DNA from: Pholiota molesta
Lineage: Eukaryota > Basidiomycota > Agaricomycetes > Agaricales > Strophariaceae
Length of the DNA: 64,000 nt
Reading direction: 5' to 3'
NCBI GenBank assembly: GCA_014925825.1
Contig: JACGCK010000111.1
Location: 62,001-126,000, forward strand
Shown here: positions 60,832 through 64,000 of the stretch, in pieces
Position numbering within the stretch: the first letter of the stretch is position 1
How the letters are laid out: each line of letters starts with the position of its first letter
The notes under the pieces: generated by a model
What the model saw: only the letters and a program-made list of their open reading frames with translations
Databases searched by the model: none
Told to the model about the DNA's origin: nothing
Position numbers and translations under genes: made by a program

Positions 60832-63301
60832 ATGTCTGGTTCCGCTGGTGAGCTCCTGAGTGCTCACGAAACCAACATGAACATGAACATGAACATGAAC
60901 ATGGCATGCTTCTCATCTCTATTCAAGAGAAACCCTCAGCGTCTGCCAGTGATGCGCTTCCGCATGCTGGAACCCATCAGGGGCCGGGATCATCGACTCG
61001 GAGGGATCATGACGATCCCACGGAAAGAGGTGCGCACATCCATCTGCTGGCCTAGCGCCCATACATGGGTCGCTGGGCGCTCAAACATGTCTCTCGTGCG
61101 CAATGCAGATCCAACCACAAACACCCCATCGCAAATTCTGCTCGAGGCCCTGCAGAATTTTGTCATACATACGGCCGGCGGGAAACCAAAGGAGGGTAAG
61201 TCTCCTCTCTGTAGGTAGTAAACACAATTTGAATTACTTGTTCAATAATGATATTGTAGATACCGGCCAAGTTCATCCGATGGGTCCTGAGGCGGGGAAG
61301 CTTCTTGCCGCGCTCCAGGAGTTTATATCGTCCATGATCGTACAATCACAAGTCGGGCAAACGCAGAGGATCGAGGTGGATTTGGATGGTAAACCTCTTC
61401 CTCGGCAATACCACGGATTGTAGTTATTGATTTTGAAACAGATTCTAATGTTGAGAGCGTTTCATCGAACGATGCTATGGTCAAATTTCCCGGCGTAGCG
61501 ACAGAGAGCAAAGTCTCCGACCCTGGGCCTCTCCAAGGTATGCAAATCATGACAGAGCCTTGACAGAGCCTCTGAATGTCAAGATCTAATAATATTGCTA
61601 TCACTTGTTGGAGGATAGCGTTGGTACCCCGACAAACAGATTACCAACGTTTTATGGGCAGACTTCAAGAGGCGGTCCGTGAGCACGTCTTCAGCAAGAT
61701 GCCTATTCGGCTGTTACACTTCACCGACACTCCTCGAGAGTCCGGCACCAAGCTGCAAATAACACTACTTGAGAGGAACGATGTCTGTGACCGGATCATA
61801 CACGAAATCCAAGCCAGATTCTCGGAGAGGACGATGGAAGAAAGGGTGGCCCGGGAATCGAACAGTCGCTTGTTTAGCAGTTTTGCTGAGCGAATGAGGG
61901 TACGTACTCAAGCTTACAACCTCATGATCAAGGAGATTGTACAGGAAAGCACAAGATATGCCATCCTGTCTCACACCTGGCTTCGTGGATCGGACGGCGA
62001 AGTTACGTATGGCGCTTGGCGGCTGCGACAGTTCGATATTGGGCAGCCAGGGTATCAAAAGCTCGCCAATTTTTGCAGATCTGCTTGGACGGATCATGGA
62101 CTCTCTTTCGGCTGGATGGATACTGTTTGCATCAACAAGGACAGCAGCTCCGAGCTCGATGAATCCATCCGCTCAATGTACAAATGGTACAAGATCTCTA
62201 CCATCTGTATCACCTACCTGGCGGAGACCACCGCCCTCGGTGATATTCATCGCGATCCTTGGTTCACTCGCGGATGGACATTCCAAGAACTGCTCGCTCC
62301 AGATCATATGTCATTCTATAACAAGGACTGGACGATGTTCGTTCCGTACACCCATCCTGGCGACAAGCGCAATCCGGATATTCTAGATCAAATCTTCAAA
62401 GCAACGACGATTACTGGAGATGATCTACGCGTGTCCAACGATTTACCTATCTCGCGCAAGATGCAGCTGGCAGCGAAGCGCAATGTGATGCGTGAAGAAG
62501 ATATCGCATATTCCCTTATGGGCGTTTGTAATGTCAGTATTTCAATAGCATATGGCGAGGGCGCCGAGCGGGCGTTCTTCCGCCTTATGACGGAGGTCTT
62601 GAATACATCGCAACAAGTTGTCGATATCTTCAATTGTGCTCAGGCGCGGGGAAGATCTTCTATCATCCCAGCGGGGCCATCGGCCTATCTTCGAGGCTCC
62701 AAGGACATTATGCGTATGAGGCACAACGCACCTATCGAACCATTGCTTCTTACTCATGTAGGACTCCGGACGCCGATCCTTCTGATGCACTCGTTGAAAG
62801 AGGACGACTCCTGTTTGAAAAACGACCCCGTTGGCGACTACTATGCCACGTTTCAGTTGCCCGCATTATCGTCAAATAGACCCACATCCTACTATCTATT
62901 GGACAAAGGTATCGCGCAAAGCATCGATGGTAAGTGGCATAGCTTGTTATGAGCTGGACTCTTGATGGCGGAGTCCGGACGCATCATTTGCTAATTCCAC
63001 CTTCACAGATACCAGGCGCACATTTGGCATATTGAATTTCATAGGAGATGCAACCACTCTCCATGTTCAGGGTCTCTGCCTTGCAGTATGTTTTCGGGTG
63101 GCAGAACGCTGGGCACACGTGGAATGGGGCTCCACTTCCAGAAGTTCGTCTACGATCGAACGGGTTGGTACAGAGGAGCCTATCGTCTTCCATCTTATGA
63201 AGCGAGAGACATCCACCTTGGGAGAAAATGACACTGTCTATTCAATAAAGCGAAGTGAGCTGGCCATGCACGGGATGACTTTAACCACTATGTATCTGTA
63301 G
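60832..63301 (+). CDS. HET-domain protein
   Basis: Exons 60832-61195, 61260-61388, 61442-61537, 61619-62929 and 63009-63301 give 730 residues. The HET domain starts near residue 310 with YAILSHTW, continues with FGWMDTVCINKDSSSELDESIRSMYKWY and ends near the WFTRGWTFQELLAP motif, the three classical HET blocks. A downstream RNVMREEDIAYSLMGV stretch is the common C-terminal flank in fungal HET proteins. The ~300 residues before the domain are lineage-specific and include an Asn-Met repeat at about residues 15-23 from a hexamer microsatellite. HET proteins take part in vegetative incompatibility and related cell-death responses, but most in basidiomycetes are uncharacterised. Confidence 0.88.
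60873..60904 (+). repeat. AACATG hexamer microsatellite inside HET gene exon 1
   Basis: Five copies of AACATG in a row encode alternating Asn and Met. Copy-number change would lengthen the protein without shifting the frame. Confidence 0.85.
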
Positions 63302-63655
63302 GGACTCGACACACGGTGAAGGCAAGTCTGTAGTATGTACTAATTACGTCTGCCAACGCCGTGCGGCATGGCAGAGCACATTTAACAGTCTTGTAATGCT
63401 AGTGCTTGTTGACGAACACAGACCACGAGATCGATTTTTTGTCATCGACTCAACGTCTGTTGGACCATCGTCGCCCTACATACATGCTCTACAACCCATA
63501 AGTCAATGCCATCTATCACCACTACGAGTTTAAATACTATCATTTTTCCCCTTTGTGGCCTCGCCTACTGGACCCTACATCTTCCGGACGGCGAATGGCG
63601 CTTAAAAATCATCAATTAAAGTATCTCGCGACCTTAAATAAGCTACTGGCTGGTC
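63302..63655. other. Convergent intergenic region after the HET gene
   Basis: About 350 bp between two converging genes; no gene or motif recognised. Confidence 0.4.
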
Positions 63656-64000
63656 CTAGATGGAGATACTCCGATAGTATTTATCTAGATTAGATATGTC
63701 CTGTTCTGAGCCTAAGCACCCGTGAATCACGTCCAAAGGATATTCAATATAAATTGTCGGGTGCCAGATTCCGTCCTTGTCCTTTTGGATATCAGTCACC
63801 TTGATTTGTTCAAACGCGACACCACCCTTTCCAAGCTTCAATATGGAACTTGGCACTGGAAAGGCTGCTTGCATTCTTCTTCTGAATGCTCCTGCAATGA
63901 TTTGATCAGTAAACGCACGGAGATTCGAGTGACGAAACCTTACGTTGATTATATCCTTGTACGCGCGGGCTATAATTGCAGCTAGATGCGCCTTCGTCAT
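63656..64000 (-). CDS. 3' end of an unidentified gene, cut by the window edge
   Basis: An open frame of at least 114 codons ends at 63656 and runs off the right edge. A possible 52-nt intron (63943-63892, GTAAGG to TTGCAG) would change the upstream frame, so the splice choice is unresolved. The exon includes KVTDIQKDKDGIWHPTIYIE. I do not recognise the family and cannot tell where the gene begins. Confidence 0.45.
   Translation of the reverse strand: MTKAHLAAIIARAYKDIINVRFRHSNLRAFTDQIIAGAFRRRMQAAFPVPSSILKLGKGGVAFEQIKVTDIQKDKDGIWHPTIYIEYPLDVIHGCLGSEQDISNLDKYYRSISI

Overview
The window is nuclear DNA of a filamentous basidiomycete, most likely an Agaricomycete. The genes are dense with 45-70 nt introns that have canonical fungal splice sites. 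The dynein heavy chain ends after its tail domain, which matches the split dhc1/dhc2 arrangement described for Agaricomycetes. HET-domain and Mam3/CNNM-type genes are also typical of this group. I saw no prophage, CRISPR array, tRNA or rRNA.

Positions 1-32716 are a head-to-tail array of a very large repeat. Three junctions are visible at 8414, 18278 and 28161, giving units of at least 8.4, 9.86, 9.88 and about 4.56 kb. The left end is cut by the window. The array stops abruptly inside the fourth unit. Each unit holds an AT-rich stretch with evenly spaced intron-like segments but no usable reading frame, a minus-strand short-chain dehydrogenase/reductase (SDR) gene, and (units 1-3) a GC-rich block of diverged tandem modules. 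Units 2 and 3 (type B) carry an extra truncated SDR 3' end plus an 813-bp palindrome-rich insert. Units 1 and 4 (type A) lack them, so the visible order is A-B-B-A. Two full SDR copies read through (units 1 and 3), and two carry small indels (units 2 and 4).

From 34 kb rightward the DNA is single-copy. In order it holds: dhc1, the dynein tail gene (minus); a small membrane-protein gene (minus); a secreted serine carboxypeptidase (minus); an ISG12/IFI6-like glycine-rich membrane protein that is a paralogue of the small membrane protein (minus); three tandem CNNM/Mam3-type transporter-like genes (plus); a ChaC-type glutathione gamma-glutamylcyclotransferase with two GC-AG introns (minus); tRNA m5U methyltransferase TRM2 (plus); a branched-chain aminotransferase (plus); a HET-domain gene (plus); and the 3' end of an unknown gene (minus) at the edge. 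I resolved splice structures by hand for most of these, and the exon phases add up to whole codons.

The genes do not form one pathway. The themes are local duplication (the array, the CNNM triplet, the ISG12-like pair) and housekeeping functions: nuclear and vesicle transport, glutathione turnover, tRNA modification and branched-chain amino acid metabolism.
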